A DNA stretch of 64,000 bases from Pyrenochaeta sp. MPI-SDFR-AT-0127 (GCA_020747015.1 JAGTJM010000004.1:310001-374000), one strand, 5' to 3'; positions 43,540 to 55,690 are shown, numbered from the stretch's first letter. Notes: generated by a model from the sequence alone, not told the origin. Translations and numbers: made by a program.

Positions 43540-45217
43540 ATGCTTAAGCGCAAGCTCTCTCATGACTTGGATGGTAGCCCCCACGTGCGACACGCCTCCA
43601 TCTTTGACGATGACCCCACGCAAATGACGTCCAAGCGCAAGCGACTGTTCCGTCCCAAGAACAACAACAAACACCAGTGGAAGCCCGAAGCAGAGCGCAG
43701 CATGAGTGAATTGCTGGAATTCGTATTACAGCACGAAGAAGCTTTCAAAAAGTATGCATAAAGGGCCATGAAGCCAACGTCCCTACCGGTACACGCGCTA
43801 ACACGGTTGCAGTCAATACCGCCTTGCATCTCTCTTTGCGGACTTCCGACAGCAACTCGATACAAACCCCGAGGGCTACCATGCAAATATAGCAGCATGG
43901 ACAAAGGCCCTTACGGACGCTGCACGAGCGGGCGTCATCCCTAAACAGGGGACTACACATGACCTCTTGAACATACGGGCCGCCGACGAGCTTGCAAGGG
44001 CTTTGCAACATCCACAATATGGCAAGCCAACTTGCTTGCCGGCAGTCTTTCATGAGGCAGTACAGAAGAAGGAGATGATACCCCTCAAAGACTTCTTGAA
44101 TTCAAAGGAGAGCATATACAAGACGTCCTGGATACCGTCACCATGGCAGGTCCTACAGTGGAGCTTAAGACAGGTCGGCGTGCTCGGGCAACCAAGGTCA
44201 CCGGAGAAGCTCGACGTGGGAAACTTTGTGGTGGTCAAGAATGTTGAGGTTGCTGCGGATGAGATACTCAAGAAGATGAAGGACCATACCTCGACCGCAG
44301 ATCGAGTACTATCGAGAACGGACTTCTTGAAGCGTTTCTCAACTACACTCAATCCTACCGCTCCGCTTACAACGAGCGACTTGAACATCCTCTTAGTCTT
44401 CCTAGCTCGAGACAAGCAAGCGATATCCTACAATGCGCAAACGATCAAGTTCAAACCTGAGCACGAGGCCGTCCCGCTACCAGTCACAGAAGAAGACGCT
44501 GCAATTGCCAACCTCCGCGACACTCTGGCAAATATTAATGCTCAAATACCACCGCTCATGGAGAAGATCGCTGCTGCCGATGCGGCAGCGCGGGAAGCAG
44601 TAGCGGCCAAGCAGATGGTTCGCGCTAAGGCTGCATTACGCTCGAAGAAGCTTGCCGAAAACGCGCTTGCCCAGCGTTCAGATGTCGCCCTCCAACTTGA
44701 AGCTGTATACACAGATCTCCAGCAAGCAGCTGATCAGGTAGAAATAGTGGAAGCCATGCGCGCAGGTGCTGCCGCTCTCAAGGGCCTGAACGAAAAGGTC
44801 GGCGGAGCGGAGGGTGTGCAGGGTGTTGTTGATGCTGTCAATGAGCAGATGGCCACCACTGAAGAGATTACAAACATTATCAATGAAACGAGTCAGCCGC
44901 TTGACGAGGCTGAGATTGATGACGAATTTGAGGCCCTGGAAAAAGCGGAGAAGGAGAAAGAAGAACAGGCAGAAGCGCAGAAGACTGCCGCACGGCTGGC
45001 TGTACTGGAGGAAGCAGAGAAGAAACGGAAAGAAAAAGAAGCAGAGCAGCAGAAGCGAACAGAGGCCGAACAAGAAAAACAGAAACAGGAAGATGAGCAG
45101 ACAGAACATAAAGTCGATGAGGCGTCTCAAGGAATATCGAGGCTCTCTTTCCTCCAACCTGAGGATGAGGAGATGAAAGATGCCGAAGAGGAGAAGCGGA
45201 TTCTACTTCCAGCATAG
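43540..45217 (+). CDS. CHMP7: CHMP7-like ESCRT-III protein
   Basis: Snf7-family protein of the CHMP7 type, 538 residues. In other organisms CHMP7 acts in ESCRT-III at the nuclear envelope and endosomes. Exon 1 is 43540-43751, exon 2 is 43813-45217, and the 61-bp intron closes in phase (EEAFKNQYRLASLFADF). The N-terminal half is the winged-helix region of CHMP7 (YHANIAAWTKALTDAAR, TCLPAVFHEAV, SPWQVLQWSLRQVG). The C-terminal half is the Snf7 helical core (NLRDTLANINAQIPPLMEKI, AKAALRSKKLAENALAQR, LEAVYTDLQQAADQVEIVEAM, EEITNIINETSQPLDEAEIDDEFEAL). A highly charged EK/EQ-rich coiled segment follows, then SRLSFLQPEDEEM, which may serve as a MIM-like helix. Confidence 0.9.
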
Positions 45218-45817
45218 AGCGCCGTCCTTTCGTTGAACGTTGTTAAGCCCCCTTCTTTCTTGCATAGCCGTGGCGTCTACAGGTGCAATTGGAATGAATC
45301 TATGGATCGAACCTTGAAAGCCGAGCTAAAATCTGGCTACATGATCTCCACCATTGCTGGTGGCTAGAGTATTCTTAGAATTACTTAGTAATGATACTCT
45401 TTGATAATTGTGCTCACTACTCGCTCTTGCACTCTGCCATCAGGTTTAACCATCTCAGATATTTTACCATCGGATATGTACTATGACACTATCTAAAGGC
45501 GCACAAACACCTTTTCGCACTTTAGAATACTCTACGCTCCATACAACATAATACTTAATCATGATAGGCATTATGCAGTTCGGGTGGACGGAGTGATTCC
45601 GATATCTCTTGAATGGTGATGCTTCTGCCCGACCCGCTAAACCCAATCCAGTCTCCCGTTGCCAAGGCCGATCGCGAACCGCAACCTCACGTTCTAAACT
45701 GGCGTCACCAAGCTGCAACCTCCGCGCCCACACACCACACCCTTGCCGTGCTCCACGGACTCTCCAATCCACATCTACAACCCCCTCAAAGCCAGGACCG
45801 ACACCTCGCAGCCTCCA
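45218..45817. other. intergenic, 3' of CHMP7 and promoter of the complex I gene
   Basis: 600 bp, AT-rich at 45370-45570. An open frame upstream of the ESSS start (from 45609) is Pro/Ser-rich and is probably leader sequence. Confidence 0.45.
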
Positions 45818-46333
45818 ATGCAGTCCCTCCGCGCCGCCACAGGCGCTTCTCGCTCCCTCACCCGCACAGTCACCGTTCGCTACCCGCTCACCGCGCGGGC
45901 CTTTTCACAGTCACAAGTCGTACGGGGAGGTGGCCACGAGAGCCACTACGATCCACCGACAGGATGGCTGTTTGGCGTCAAGCCTGGCGAGCAGTATGAG
46001 AAGGAGGGGTGGGAGAATATCATGTTTTGGGGGTTTGGCGGCGCGTGCGCTTTTGGAGTCATCGCTTATGCGTTTAAGCCTGACACTAGGTATGTTCTAC
46101 AGCTGCGATCAGGGAGAGAGGGGGAATGGGGCATTTACCAGGCGGGAGGGGAGCGACTAGGGAGATTCGATAGCGAGAGAGCAAGCTTTCGATATGATGG
46201 TCTTGTCACAGTATATTGCGACTGAAGAGATAGCTGACTCTCGAATAGCATTCAGACCTGGGCCCTAGAAGAAGCACGACGACGGCTCGAAGCCGAGGGC
46301 ATCCTACCCGACCCGGACAACAAGAAGGAGTAG
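45818..46333 (+). CDS. mitochondrial complex I subunit ESSS/NDUFB11
   Basis: Accessory subunit of NADH:ubiquinone oxidoreductase, ESSS (NDUFB11) type, 118 residues, in the inner mitochondrial membrane. Exon 1 is 45818-46089, exon 2 is 46249-46333, and the 159-bp intron closes in phase (KPDTSIQTWALEEARRRL). The start MQSLRAATGASRSLTRTV is a clear Arg/Ser/Thr-rich presequence ending near ARAFSQSQVVRGGG. The mature part has HYDPPTGWLFGVKPGEQYEKEGWEN, then one transmembrane helix (FWGFGGACAFGVIAYAF), and the tail RRRLEAEGILPDPDNKKE. This order is that of the fungal subunit. An open frame from 45743 would add 25 residues, but the downstream ATG leaves a proper presequence. Confidence 0.92.
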
Positions 46334-47442
46334 GCAATGTACGACTAGACTAGGCGAAGTGAAGTACTCAATACAGCGAGGCGGCGATGCTTTGACAACT
46401 GTGATCGACGAAACTGTAAATAGCGAACAACGACCCCCGCGGCAAGTTTTCCTTTTTTTGTGGCATAGGCTCATAGAGTCGGACGGCTGCGTAGCCGATG
46501 ATTATATCGCAAATGGCATTCTTTTTTTTCCAATGTTCATTGGGTAATTGAGTGTTATTTGATACCATGCTTTCGATGTGTGTTATGCCTCGGCAAGCGT
46601 TGAATTTGTAAGTCATCTCTTTTAGATCTTGGGTCCATCTGGGCCAATTGTGGAGACAGTATTATCATCTCGAACTCGAATGTGTTCTGAGAGAGACCTG
46701 AAAAAGACCTCATACTCACTTCTGCTCATTTGGCACACACATGGAGCAACCATACCTTCAATTATCCTCAGTCGATGAGATGAAGCCAAGAGTGGATTCT
46801 CTGAAGAATCCCAGAGCGCCACTACTAGAAAACGCCCTCTCAGTGCACATCGCCTGCATCACTTTTACTTGCGATTTGGCCCTGCATTTGGCCCGCAAGC
46901 GTGTATTAGAACAAGGAATCCCATCCCATATATGTGAGTCGCATACATCACTAGGACCAATCTGCAGTAGGCTATTCGAGAAATTGTCATGTTTCTATCC
47001 AGTCCACATGAGAATAGTCAATCCATACCCATGAAGGCATTACCAATCGAATAGTATATTGAGTCGGTACCTCGATAATACTTACATACGATTAGACTAC
47101 ACGAGATATGTCATCAGGAACATATTCAACGAATGTGTTGATTCGCGAGCAAAATTTGCACTCAGTGTTCCGAGTACCATACTTTGTGAATGCGGCGTTG
47201 CAGCACCCATCGCCGAAAGTACAGTCCTCAAAAGATTTTTGCTCTCGCCTACACAGCTTTCTGAGCCCGCTCTGATTTCCAGTATTTTTGTTGATGGTGC
47301 CCTTTTCCTGAAAAAAAGGATATCGATTTTACTATTCATTCACTACAATCCCTGAGGGTTCACTGGTCTTCTGTGGTGGTTGCTAGGGCGGCACATCTCT
47401 ACCGTTAGTCAAAATCATCAGCTTAGGCGTCTGGTATCAGCA
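46334..47442. other. intergenic, no supportable gene
   Basis: About 1.1 kb. Short frames on both strands (for example 47059-47355 + and 46622-46822 -) show no recognisable motif. Confidence 0.4.
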
Positions 47443-48621
47443 ATGTGCCACTTCGCCGCCTTCTACTACGCCTCATGTGGTTGCAGACCACAGTACTCAA
47501 TATCCGATGGTGGTGATATTATCGAGAAGTCCTGGACAAATCGCCTCCATATCGACGCCGAAGCCGTTCCTTACAAAAGATGTCTTCAATACAAGCTTTT
47601 CTTGTTGACATATGGGAAATCGAAAACAGCAGAAGATTTTCAATGCCGCAGCTTGGTCGTAAAACGAATACAATTTACCGAAAAACCATGCTTCAGATGC
47701 TTCCACAAAGGCATTACCGATTCCAAGACTGGGCGAGAACACACAACGCAGACGTTGGATTTGAGCTTCACGAGAGAGGTGGAGGAAACTTGGCTGAGGG
47801 TCTGTGGATCGTATGGAAAGTCTACGTTCAAGATAATCGAAACAATTCGACAGAGAACCACGAAGCGTCTCTCATCACTTCGAAGGATTGTTGAGGCAGA
47901 GAACAACGAGAAGATATCAAGAAATGCAGAGGACACTGAGAGAAATGACAGCATATGGAAAGCGCATTTAGCCCAAGCCGCTCAGAAGTATCCATCCATG
48001 AAGACTTTGCTAAGAAAGGAGATGTGCAGAGTAGATAGCAAGCGAAAACATGTGGAAACTGCTCCAGCGAAACGAACGGAGCAGGAGAAAGAGCAACGAT
48101 TGGAAAGAGTGCGAGAACGTCTTGCGCAACTCAATCAACCACGAGCAAGAACGATGGCCATAACGAATGCTCAGCAACCAATAACACAAGAAGAGCCACG
48201 AGCTAGCCCAATCGAGGAGTGCTTTGGTGGAGGACTCTCAGTCCAACAACCAATCGACATGTCGCCTTCAGCGACGACAAGAGATCAACATCCCGAGCCC
48301 ATTATCCCAGAAGGAATGGTGCGGCCCGTTGTAAGGCTTCCGCTAGTTGCCGCAGCAGAGCGACGAAGACGAAGTCCAGTGCGAGAAAGATATTCCAGGT
48401 CCTACGGATACAACCCACGCACCGAAGAAAGGCCGAGTTCCCCAGACGCCTTCTTCTATGCTTCTGCAGCTGAAGCCTGCCCTACCTGCGGTCAACATAT
48501 GCCAAAAGCGATCAAGCTCCATACTGTCAGTGACAGTTTGGAGGCAGATACTGCCTCCCTCATGCCAGCTCAATTGAGACCAGAGGCCGTGGCGTTCAAG
48601 CCAGCCCAACAGCAACCCTAG
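47443..48621 (+). CDS. hypothetical protein, Cys-rich N-terminus, Arg/Glu-rich middle
   Basis: Intronless protein of 392 residues if it starts at the ATG in MCHFAAFYYASCGCRPQ (47443); an in-frame ATG at 47380 adds 21. The N-terminal 85 residues hold seven cysteines (CHF, CGCR, KRCLQY, FQCRS, PCFRCF) that could bind metal, but no known finger pattern fits. The middle is helical and charged (RLSSLRRIVEAENNEKISRN, EQEKEQRLERVRERLAQL). The rest is low-complexity with SPVRERYSRSYGYNPR and a late CPTCGQHM motif. I have the impression of a family of Pleosporalean proteins opening with MCHF, but cannot name a function. Confidence 0.65.
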   Translation: MCHFAAFYYASCGCRPQYSISDGGDIIEKSWTNRLHIDAEAVPYKRCLQYKLFLLTYGKSKTAEDFQCRSLVVKRIQFTEKPCFRCFHKGITDSKTGREHTTQTLDLSFTREVEETWLRVCGSYGKSTFKIIETIRQRTTKRLSSLRRIVEAENNEKISRNAEDTERNDSIWKAHLAQAAQKYPSMKTLLRKEMCRVDSKRKHVETAPAKRTEQEKEQRLERVRERLAQLNQPRARTMAITNAQQPITQEEPRASPIEECFGGGLSVQQPIDMSPSATTRDQHPEPIIPEGMVRPVVRLPLVAAAERRRRSPVRERYSRSYGYNPRTEERPSSPDAFFYASAAEACPTCGQHMPKAIKLHTVSDSLEADTASLMPAQLRPEAVAFKPAQQQP

Positions 48622-49013
48622 GCGCCCATATCGATCGATCCTAACCAGGTCAAATCTTGATTACGCCCTACAGCTAATGATACAGCATAGCGCGAACTAG
48701 GCAGAAAGTGAATAGTGGTCCTAAAACGGACCCATAATCTGTGTGGCAAAGTGCAGGGGCTGTGGTACTCTGGAAACGCGCCACAAGCGTTCTCAGCGAA
48801 TCGTACAGATTTGGACCCCACAATAATGTCCTTCCAGTGCACGAGTATTAGGGGTTGGTATATTTTCGTGTCAGCTCTAAGAGATGCGGGAAGGAGAATA
48901 AAATCGGGGCCATCGTGCAGATCTCTATCGCAGTTGCAGTCATCTCTTTTGTAAGCATTCTCTGTTCAACCTAGAATTGGGAAGTAATTTGGCTTGACCA
49001 CAGCCAATTCGAC
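48622..49013. other. intergenic, no gene seen
   Basis: About 390 bp; presumed promoter of the following secreted/membrane protein gene. Confidence 0.45.
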
Positions 49014-49881
49014 ATGCGTTCCAATCTGCAGTATATATTCACTCTCCTCGCTTTGGGAAGTTGTGTGCACTGCCAGATTTCAACGACATGGGCAAGCTCG
49101 AGATTCATCGGATATTATGTGGCACCCGATTCTGGTACGCTTTGATCGTATGCTCCGTAGTAAACGCAACTAATATAATGTAGTGGAGCCATTGCTGGCT
49201 GGTAATTCTTGGGTAACGTCAGCGTCATTCGCAGGCGATTGTAGTAGCAATGGCCGTTGTGATATAGCGACTGATTGCGCAAATGGTACGCTCTACTTTG
49301 ACAATAAAGCGAGTGTGAGCTGGTAAGACAGTCCGTCCTCTCAAGAGGTTCTAGGAATGTCTGACTTTGCAAACAGCACCGGAGCACAAACGTGCGTTGA
49401 GATGACAATCTTTGCGCAAAGCCCCAACGTACTCCCTTCGGCGTACAATTATGGCTGTCGCGTGGGATGGAAGGCGAATACGATCTACCGCGAATTAGCG
49501 GCGACTACAACATCTTCAGGTTCTGTGGCTTCGAGTACGTCGAGCCCGGGGCCGACAACACCAATGCCAACTCCATCGAGTACCAGCGTTTCGTCGACAC
49601 CAGCCCCTCGGCCGTCCTCTGCGCTGCCAAACAGGGCCTGGATCGCTGGTGCCGTACTTGGACCGGTGATTGCCATTGTGCTGATTGCCGTAGCAGTAAT
49701 CTGGTGGAGGAAGCGCAGAGCTGGAGGGAAAGCGGGTGGCAGCCGGCCTCATGAGCTTGGTCATGAATATGCAGATTTCGCGTCACTCAGGCAATATCAT
49801 GAGAAGGATCATGTCGTCAGGCCCGTGGAGTTACCAAGTGTGCAACAACCATCCGAGCTGGGGACTTATCCAGTACGATAA
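49014..49881 (+). CDS. mucin-like single-pass membrane protein
   Basis: A 254-residue type I membrane protein. Exons are 49014-49134, 49184-49322 and 49377-49881; both introns (48 and 54 bp) close in phase. A signal peptide (MRSNLQYIFTLLALGSCVHC) precedes an ectodomain with paired cysteines (GDCSSNGRCDIATDC, VSCTGAQTCVEM, YGCRVGW). A Ser/Thr/Pro-rich stalk follows (TTTSSGSVASSTSSPGPTTP), likely O-glycosylated. Then comes one membrane helix (WIAGAVLGPVIAIVLIAVAVIWW) with a basic stop-transfer KRR, and a cytoplasmic tail rich in charged residues. This architecture is common among fungal cell-surface proteins and possible wall-stress sensors. No named domain was recognised; the ligand is unknown. 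Confidence 0.8.
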
Positions 49882-51256
49882 TATTGGCACGGCAGGGGTC
49901 GTTCTTTTCGAAGAGTGGGAGATAATTCAAGTAGACTGGCCTGGCCTGCTTTGAAGAACCCGATGTCAGATTGAGCCCTAGCATAGGTTGTAGCATAGTG
50001 CTACCTTCTCCAGAACCACGGTGTTCGCGTTCCTCCATCGCGGTGAATACCAACAAAATGTCGGGCATGACGGTACCTTGAACCCTTGAACATTGTATTT
50101 TTTCAAAAATTCAAAACTTGGCGAAACAACATTTGTACAGGATTGGTGTATCGCCGCAGAGCATGAGGAGAGACTTTTGGTGAAATCCAAGAGGTCTGTT
50201 GTCATCATAAGCTTTGTCTCGATGTAAGGCTTTACGTACATGCTAGGAGTCAGTTCCACATGCTTTATGACGGACTCACATTGAGCTCTTTGGCATTATT
50301 GGAAGTCTGTATAACGAGCCGTCAATCAACTTAGTCCGTAGACGGGTTGCAAATATGTGATACTCGCACATAGGGAGCAATGCCATTTTGTGGTTGTGCT
50401 TATTTGCTTACGAGCCATCCTACGTTATAATTGCAGGGTGCAACAACCAAATTCTATTACCATTCTAAGAAAAGCTAGAATTGCAGGAGAAAGGCCTGGC
50501 GGAGAATAGATTGCTTGTACCTTTGTGCATCTATCATCTACGCAGACTAGCCCTTTGTTTTCCTAAAGACAGACTGCCCATGAACATCATACATCCCCAC
50601 AAACATAGTGCTTGGCAACCCGGCATTGTTGCCGACTTGGCCCGTACCTGAATACCCACTTTCTATTCTTTATGTTTGAGATTTCAACAGCGATTTCTAT
50701 TCTTCAAATTCTAACAGGGCCTCAACTCAGGGATGCATTTCGATTCAAATCCCTACTTGCGAGAAGTAATAGCTACGTTCGAAATCACTAATTCCTATGC
50801 TGTTATTATAGACGCGAACGTTCTATCCGTGAACAACAATCCCAAAATATGGTCTGATATTTGCGTCGGCATTTGTAAGCTACTACACAAGCACAGAGCG
50901 AGTTGTGGCACAGTAGCTCAAGGATTCATTCAACGCCGATCTTCTACCATTTGAGCTGGCCAAGCTCCTCCCTTCGTAGCTTGGAATTCCTGCTTAGAAA
51001 TTTGGCAGATTTGCTGATTATCAACTTGTTGCTGTTGCTGAATAATGCGTGGTTGCTGAAAGTCAACAATATGGTGCAGAGCGCCTCTGCTTGCGTCACA
51101 TTTAGTCTCTTTTCTATCAGCCAGCTAGCAGCGCCACATTTACAACTTAATCTTACTATAACGATACGAGAACGATTCTTCGCTGAAAACGGCTCATAAG
51201 CGTTACCCTGTTTCTACTACTTCGTTTTTCAGTTTTCAGCAACATCACTCTCTTTC
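49882..51256. other. intergenic, no supportable gene
   Basis: About 1.4 kb of AT-rich sequence with short frames only. The last 60 bp are pyrimidine-rich and lead directly into the transporter start. Confidence 0.45.
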
Positions 51257-52912
51257 ATGTCCACTCCCGAAGAGAACATGTCAATCAATCCGACAGACGG
51301 TCATCCTAGCCATACAACGACTACGGACAGTCTAAACCACCGTGGTCAACGTGATGAGAAAGAACAGCTCGAACAAGAAGTGATCCAGAATGGAATTGAA
51401 ACGGAGCTGGAAACCAAGAGCAGAACTGTTCACGGCCTTCCCTGGTTCATCATCTGCATCTCGCTTTACATCACTTGCTTTCTTTACGGCCTCGATACAA
51501 CGATAGCAGCGGATATTCAGGGCCCCATCATCCAAGCCTTTGGCCAAGTCGAGCAACTCGCTTGGATAGGAGCTGGCTTCCCTTTGGGTTCCGTATGCGT
51601 TATTCTCCTCCTTGGCTCGCTCTTCAACACCTTCAACATGAAGTGGGTTTTCATCGTAGCCGTTATACTCTTTGAGGCGGGCTCTGCGCTTTGCGGCGGC
51701 GCCCCAAACATGACTGCTTTGATTGTTGGTCGTGTCATCGCCGGCGCTGGAGGTAGCGGCATTTACCTTGGATCACTGCAGTACTTTACCGTTTTGACAA
51801 CGGAGAAAGAGCGCGGATTCTACATGTCTTTGATAGGTATATTCTGGGGTCTTGGAGCCGTGTTGGGACCTGTCATTGGTGGTGCCTTTTCCGTGTCCGC
51901 AGCGACGTGGCGCTGGGCTTTCTACATAAACTTGGTTATCGGAGCCATCTCAGCTCCCGCCTTTCTCTTCTATCTTCCACCCCTCCGTCCAATACAAGAT
52001 GTCACCTTTCGAAACCGCCTCGCCACCATTGACTTTGTTGGATTCTTTCTGGGCGCCGGTATGTGGATCAGCTTTCTCTTGGCCTTCACCATGGCTGGCG
52101 GTCAGTGGCCCTGGAATGACGGACGCACGATTGCTACCTTCGTTGTGTTTGGCGTAGTCCTGGTACTCTACGTAGTGCAGCAGTACTTTGCTGTATTGAC
52201 TACACCTGCCCGACGCGCATTTCCAGTTCATCTACTATATGACCGCACACAGGTGCTCCTATACGTAGTAACGGCGGCTGGCACTACGACTCTTTACGTC
52301 GTTGTCTACTACATTCCTATTTACTTCCAGTTTGTAAATGATGATGAAGCACTTATGGCCGCCGTTCGTTTACTCCCCTTTGTTGTAATCGGCGTCACAG
52401 TGAACCTCATTTCAGGATCACTTCTCCATCTCATAAAGGTTTACATGATTATCTACTTCATTGCCAGCGTCTTTTTGTTAGTCGGTGGCGGACCGCTGAT
52501 GGTGTACCTCGACCCTAATTCAGCGACAGCAACAATCTACGGCCTGACGATCCTCGTCGCTGTTGGCACCGGCCTATCTATGGTGACGGGCTATACAGTT
52601 GCTACGCTGACACTGAAGCCAGAACACGTGGGTGGTGGCCTCAAACTGCAGAATGTTTCGCAGATTGGTGGCCAGGTCATTGCGCTGGCATTCGCGGGCC
52701 AGATCTACCAGTCAACGGCTATAAAGAACCTATCAGCGGTTCTGTCTGGCAACAACTATTCGGCCCAGGAGATTCGAGGCGCAGTGGCAGGCTCGCAGAG
52801 CGCCTTGTTGAAGGAGCTAGACGAAGAGTTACGGGGGAGAGCAATTGAGGCCATAACCCACGCAATGCAGATGACATTCGTGCTGATACCTGTCGCGGGG
52901 GCGTCATGTTGA
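51257..52912 (+). CDS. MFS multidrug-type transporter (DHA2, 14 TM), 3' frameshifted
   Basis: Proton-coupled efflux transporter of the DHA2 family, plasma membrane, 551 residues as read. A hydrophilic N-terminus of about 65 residues precedes LPWFIICISLYITCFLYGLDTTIAADIQGPI (TM1). The motif-A loop is not canonical, and motif C appears as FWGLGAVLGPVIGGAF. Fourteen hydrophobic segments can be counted. The stop at 52910-52912 (VAGASC) cuts the last segment. One base after the five-G run at 52897-52901 the frame changes, and the +1 frame continues with a hydrophobic and basic tail (MLIAALLMKREKLFGKAI) to a stop at 52972-52974. So either a real one-base loss or a read error ends it early. The substrate is unknown; related pumps export toxins or drugs. 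Confidence 0.88.
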   Translation: MSTPEENMSINPTDGHPSHTTTTDSLNHRGQRDEKEQLEQEVIQNGIETELETKSRTVHGLPWFIICISLYITCFLYGLDTTIAADIQGPIIQAFGQVEQLAWIGAGFPLGSVCVILLLGSLFNTFNMKWVFIVAVILFEAGSALCGGAPNMTALIVGRVIAGAGGSGIYLGSLQYFTVLTTEKERGFYMSLIGIFWGLGAVLGPVIGGAFSVSAATWRWAFYINLVIGAISAPAFLFYLPPLRPIQDVTFRNRLATIDFVGFFLGAGMWISFLLAFTMAGGQWPWNDGRTIATFVVFGVVLVLYVVQQYFAVLTTPARRAFPVHLLYDRTQVLLYVVTAAGTTTLYVVVYYIPIYFQFVNDDEALMAAVRLLPFVVIGVTVNLISGSLLHLIKVYMIIYFIASVFLLVGGGPLMVYLDPNSATATIYGLTILVAVGTGLSMVTGYTVATLTLKPEHVGGGLKLQNVSQIGGQVIALAFAGQIYQSTAIKNLSAVLSGNNYSAQEIRGAVAGSQSALLKELDEELRGRAIEAITHAMQMTFVLIPVAGASC

Positions 52913-55457
52913 TTGCAGCGTTGCTCATGAAGCGCGAGAAGCTTTTCGGAAAGGCTATAGCTGTAGGTGCTTAAAAAGGCTGAGTGGATCAAAACTCGGC
53001 GTTGATAGCGAAGATTAGAATGAAGCTGTTTCGGTCACTATCCAGATTCGATTCATGGACTGTTACTCTTTATCCTTTCCAGAACTCCTTAGAGTTTCAG
53101 TACAAGTCAAGTGTCGATAACACCATCCAAAACCCACAAAGATCAAGCATTGGATATCAAATTGCCACGTTAATGGCTTATTGGCCGTAATGTTCATTCG
53201 CCGTGACTCTGAACTTCCTTGCTTAGAGTTGTAGGCCACGGGTTTCATGGGGTTCTTTCTTGAGGCCACAGACGGATATAGAGATGTTTTTCAGCCATCA
53301 ACGTCTACAGAAGAGAAAGGCATCGGACAGAGGATCTTGAATGACAGATTTAATCGACACCTAGGCCTGTATCCTCAATACGTAGAGCAGAAAGACGTTC
53401 ATCAGCTCTGTTTTTAGAGGTGACCAACATGCCATGGCCGCCGCTGCCTGTTGAACTTAGTCGAAGCGGTCTATCGCCATCTTCGTGATGATAACGAGAC
53501 AAATTGTAGAGTAGAACTTGGTGCGCAGGAGCATAGAGATGCGTAGTGCCTTCGACAGTCGAACCACTCCTTTCGGAATCGCTACCATCATGTGCCAAGA
53601 GTGGGACGTGCATGTTCCCCGTTCAAACAACACGTCCCCGTGCCTCCTTGCGCCCCATCTTGCATTCATAATACCTGTCGCGATGTATATGCGCACGTTG
53701 ACACCTAATTATTCTTCGCATATTTGCGCACATCCTGTGACTGGTCAGCGCTTCTGAGTCCATCCCGCAAGCTCTCCACCGGCTCGAGGTTTGCCACTAC
53801 AAGCTGTCTGAATTTTGTCAGTCTACCACATTGGATTTTGCCAGTCCACTATATCTTATCTTTTGACTGACAACATTGTAGACTAATCGCACGCAAGATT
53901 CGCTCATACAATGTCTAACAGCATAAAGGGAGACCGTTCCTTACAAAAGGTCTTATCAGAATAGCCATATGCTACAGTGCCTTTTTGGCTCAAAGCCCTC
54001 TACATCCAACCGACAGGCAGTTCCAGGGTGACATTGATATTGCGGCTCAACCGTCTCAAACCCGGTCACAGTATATGACAAGACACTTCATTCGCCAGAA
54101 TTCGAGCAACATGGCCGACTACCTGGAATTCAGTTGCCCTAGGCCGATTGCCGCTCGTATATTGGTGTGAAGTTCATATCGAGTGGGCGGAGTTTATATT
54201 GGCCGGAGGTTGCTTGATTAGGCTGAACTCGACTTTGGGTTTGTAACAAAGTACCTTGCGCCTCAGCAGCATCACAGAGACAGTGAACAGTGCAAGCGCG
54301 GATAAACACCAGATGATGTGCAAGAATACAGGCCCGAAGCAAACACAGAGTGAAAGATAATACGCCTCTTTCCACACCTCTACATATCTGTCTGTCGTTT
54401 GTACCTGGTGCGAACGACTATCCTTAGCGCGTGTATCCTGGTCACCAAGCTAATAAAAGCTAAATACTATCCGAGCATTCGGAACAATGCCACTTTGCGA
54501 AGATTTCAGGGCGCGTCGATTAAGCTTCAAGCGTTGCACGGCCACTTCTTGAGGAATCTCGTCCCGTTTCTTCCGGAAGCTTCACTAGGCTTGCTGGATC
54601 ACACGCTTTATTGCGCTTCTTACCGTAATTCCCATTGTCAGGTCATCTGGCATCCGTCTTACGATGCGATTCTGGTCAGGCGATTCTCTCTCCTCCCCTG
54701 CACTTTGCACGGCAAGACTTTGAGACATGATAAACAATGGGCGAGGTGATGCCCCGCTGCCGCTTCATCAGGCAAAAGTCGTGCCAGTCCCTTCTATGCG
54801 GAGTAATGCCGGATGGTGTACAATGAGGCGACTTGAGCGAGTTCTGCCGCTACGCCACCCAAGGAGCGCAAGCTACCTAAGGTGTCTTGGTCTCTAGGCC
54901 AAAAACCGACATCCAGGAAAAGATCATGAGCCTCATGACCTTTGACTCAGGTTACCTTCCACATGCAGCCCGGAAAATCTTTCTAGAAGTTTTCCTACTA
55001 TGCGCAGACCTGTGTCGGTTGAAACAATCTATCCCAACCAGGTTATGAAACCACTAGGGCCAGGAACAGTACGATCGACGACCGCTCGCAAAACAATGAT
55101 CCATGTAGGACTGTATAGAGTCCACCTTGAGCTGGTGCATTTTTCACAAAAAGCAGACCACATTCGACAGTACTCAATACACGGTGATGGAATGATAAGT
55201 GGTGAAGCACACATACCGCGCGCTAAGATCAGTGTTGACAGTCAGATGAGATGATCCATCTTTTCGCCTCCTGGCATAGGGTCCTGGTCTGTCAGTATCA
55301 CGTTGAATTGAAGACTAACGGGCAACCGCCAATCAGGACCCGGGGCCATAGTACATAGTAGTGGAAAGATCCACATGCCTCTCCGCCCATTGTCGTGTCC
55401 ACCGCCTCCTTGAGGCAGTGATCCCGGACATAGTGGCGCACAGATCTCTCCGCAGTA

Positions 55458-55473
55458 CCCCAGAGTACCCCAC
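55458..55473 (-). promoter_or_regulatory. paired CreA-type motifs (SYGGRG on minus strand)
   Basis: ccccag (55458-55463) and ccccac (55468-55473) both match the reverse of the CreA/Cre1 consensus SYGGRG, ten bases apart, about 290-305 bp upstream of the GH7 start. CreA represses cellulase genes on glucose and often needs closely paired sites. This is a pattern match only. Further single matches (ctccgc) lie near 55380 and 55448. Confidence 0.4.
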
Positions 55474-55690
55474 GATGAGAGTACGACTAAGTTGTCTTCA
55501 TCTACTCTTCATTACTCTGGCACTTCTAGCATCATTCCACACTCCCGACCAGCCGTAGCTCTTCAGGCATTGGTGACAATGCCCTCGGTCGAAGGCAGGG
55601 ATGCAGATCTTCTGTGCCTTGCAATAACCTGTGGTCATATGGATACAATTCCAAGGTACCGCGGATAGTGCTTGAAAGTCTTCGCATTGG

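Noticed and set aside
44678..45215. Antisense frames over the CHMP7 coiled coil
   Set aside because: Low-complexity Leu/Phe-rich mirror of Glu/Lys codons, expected by chance.
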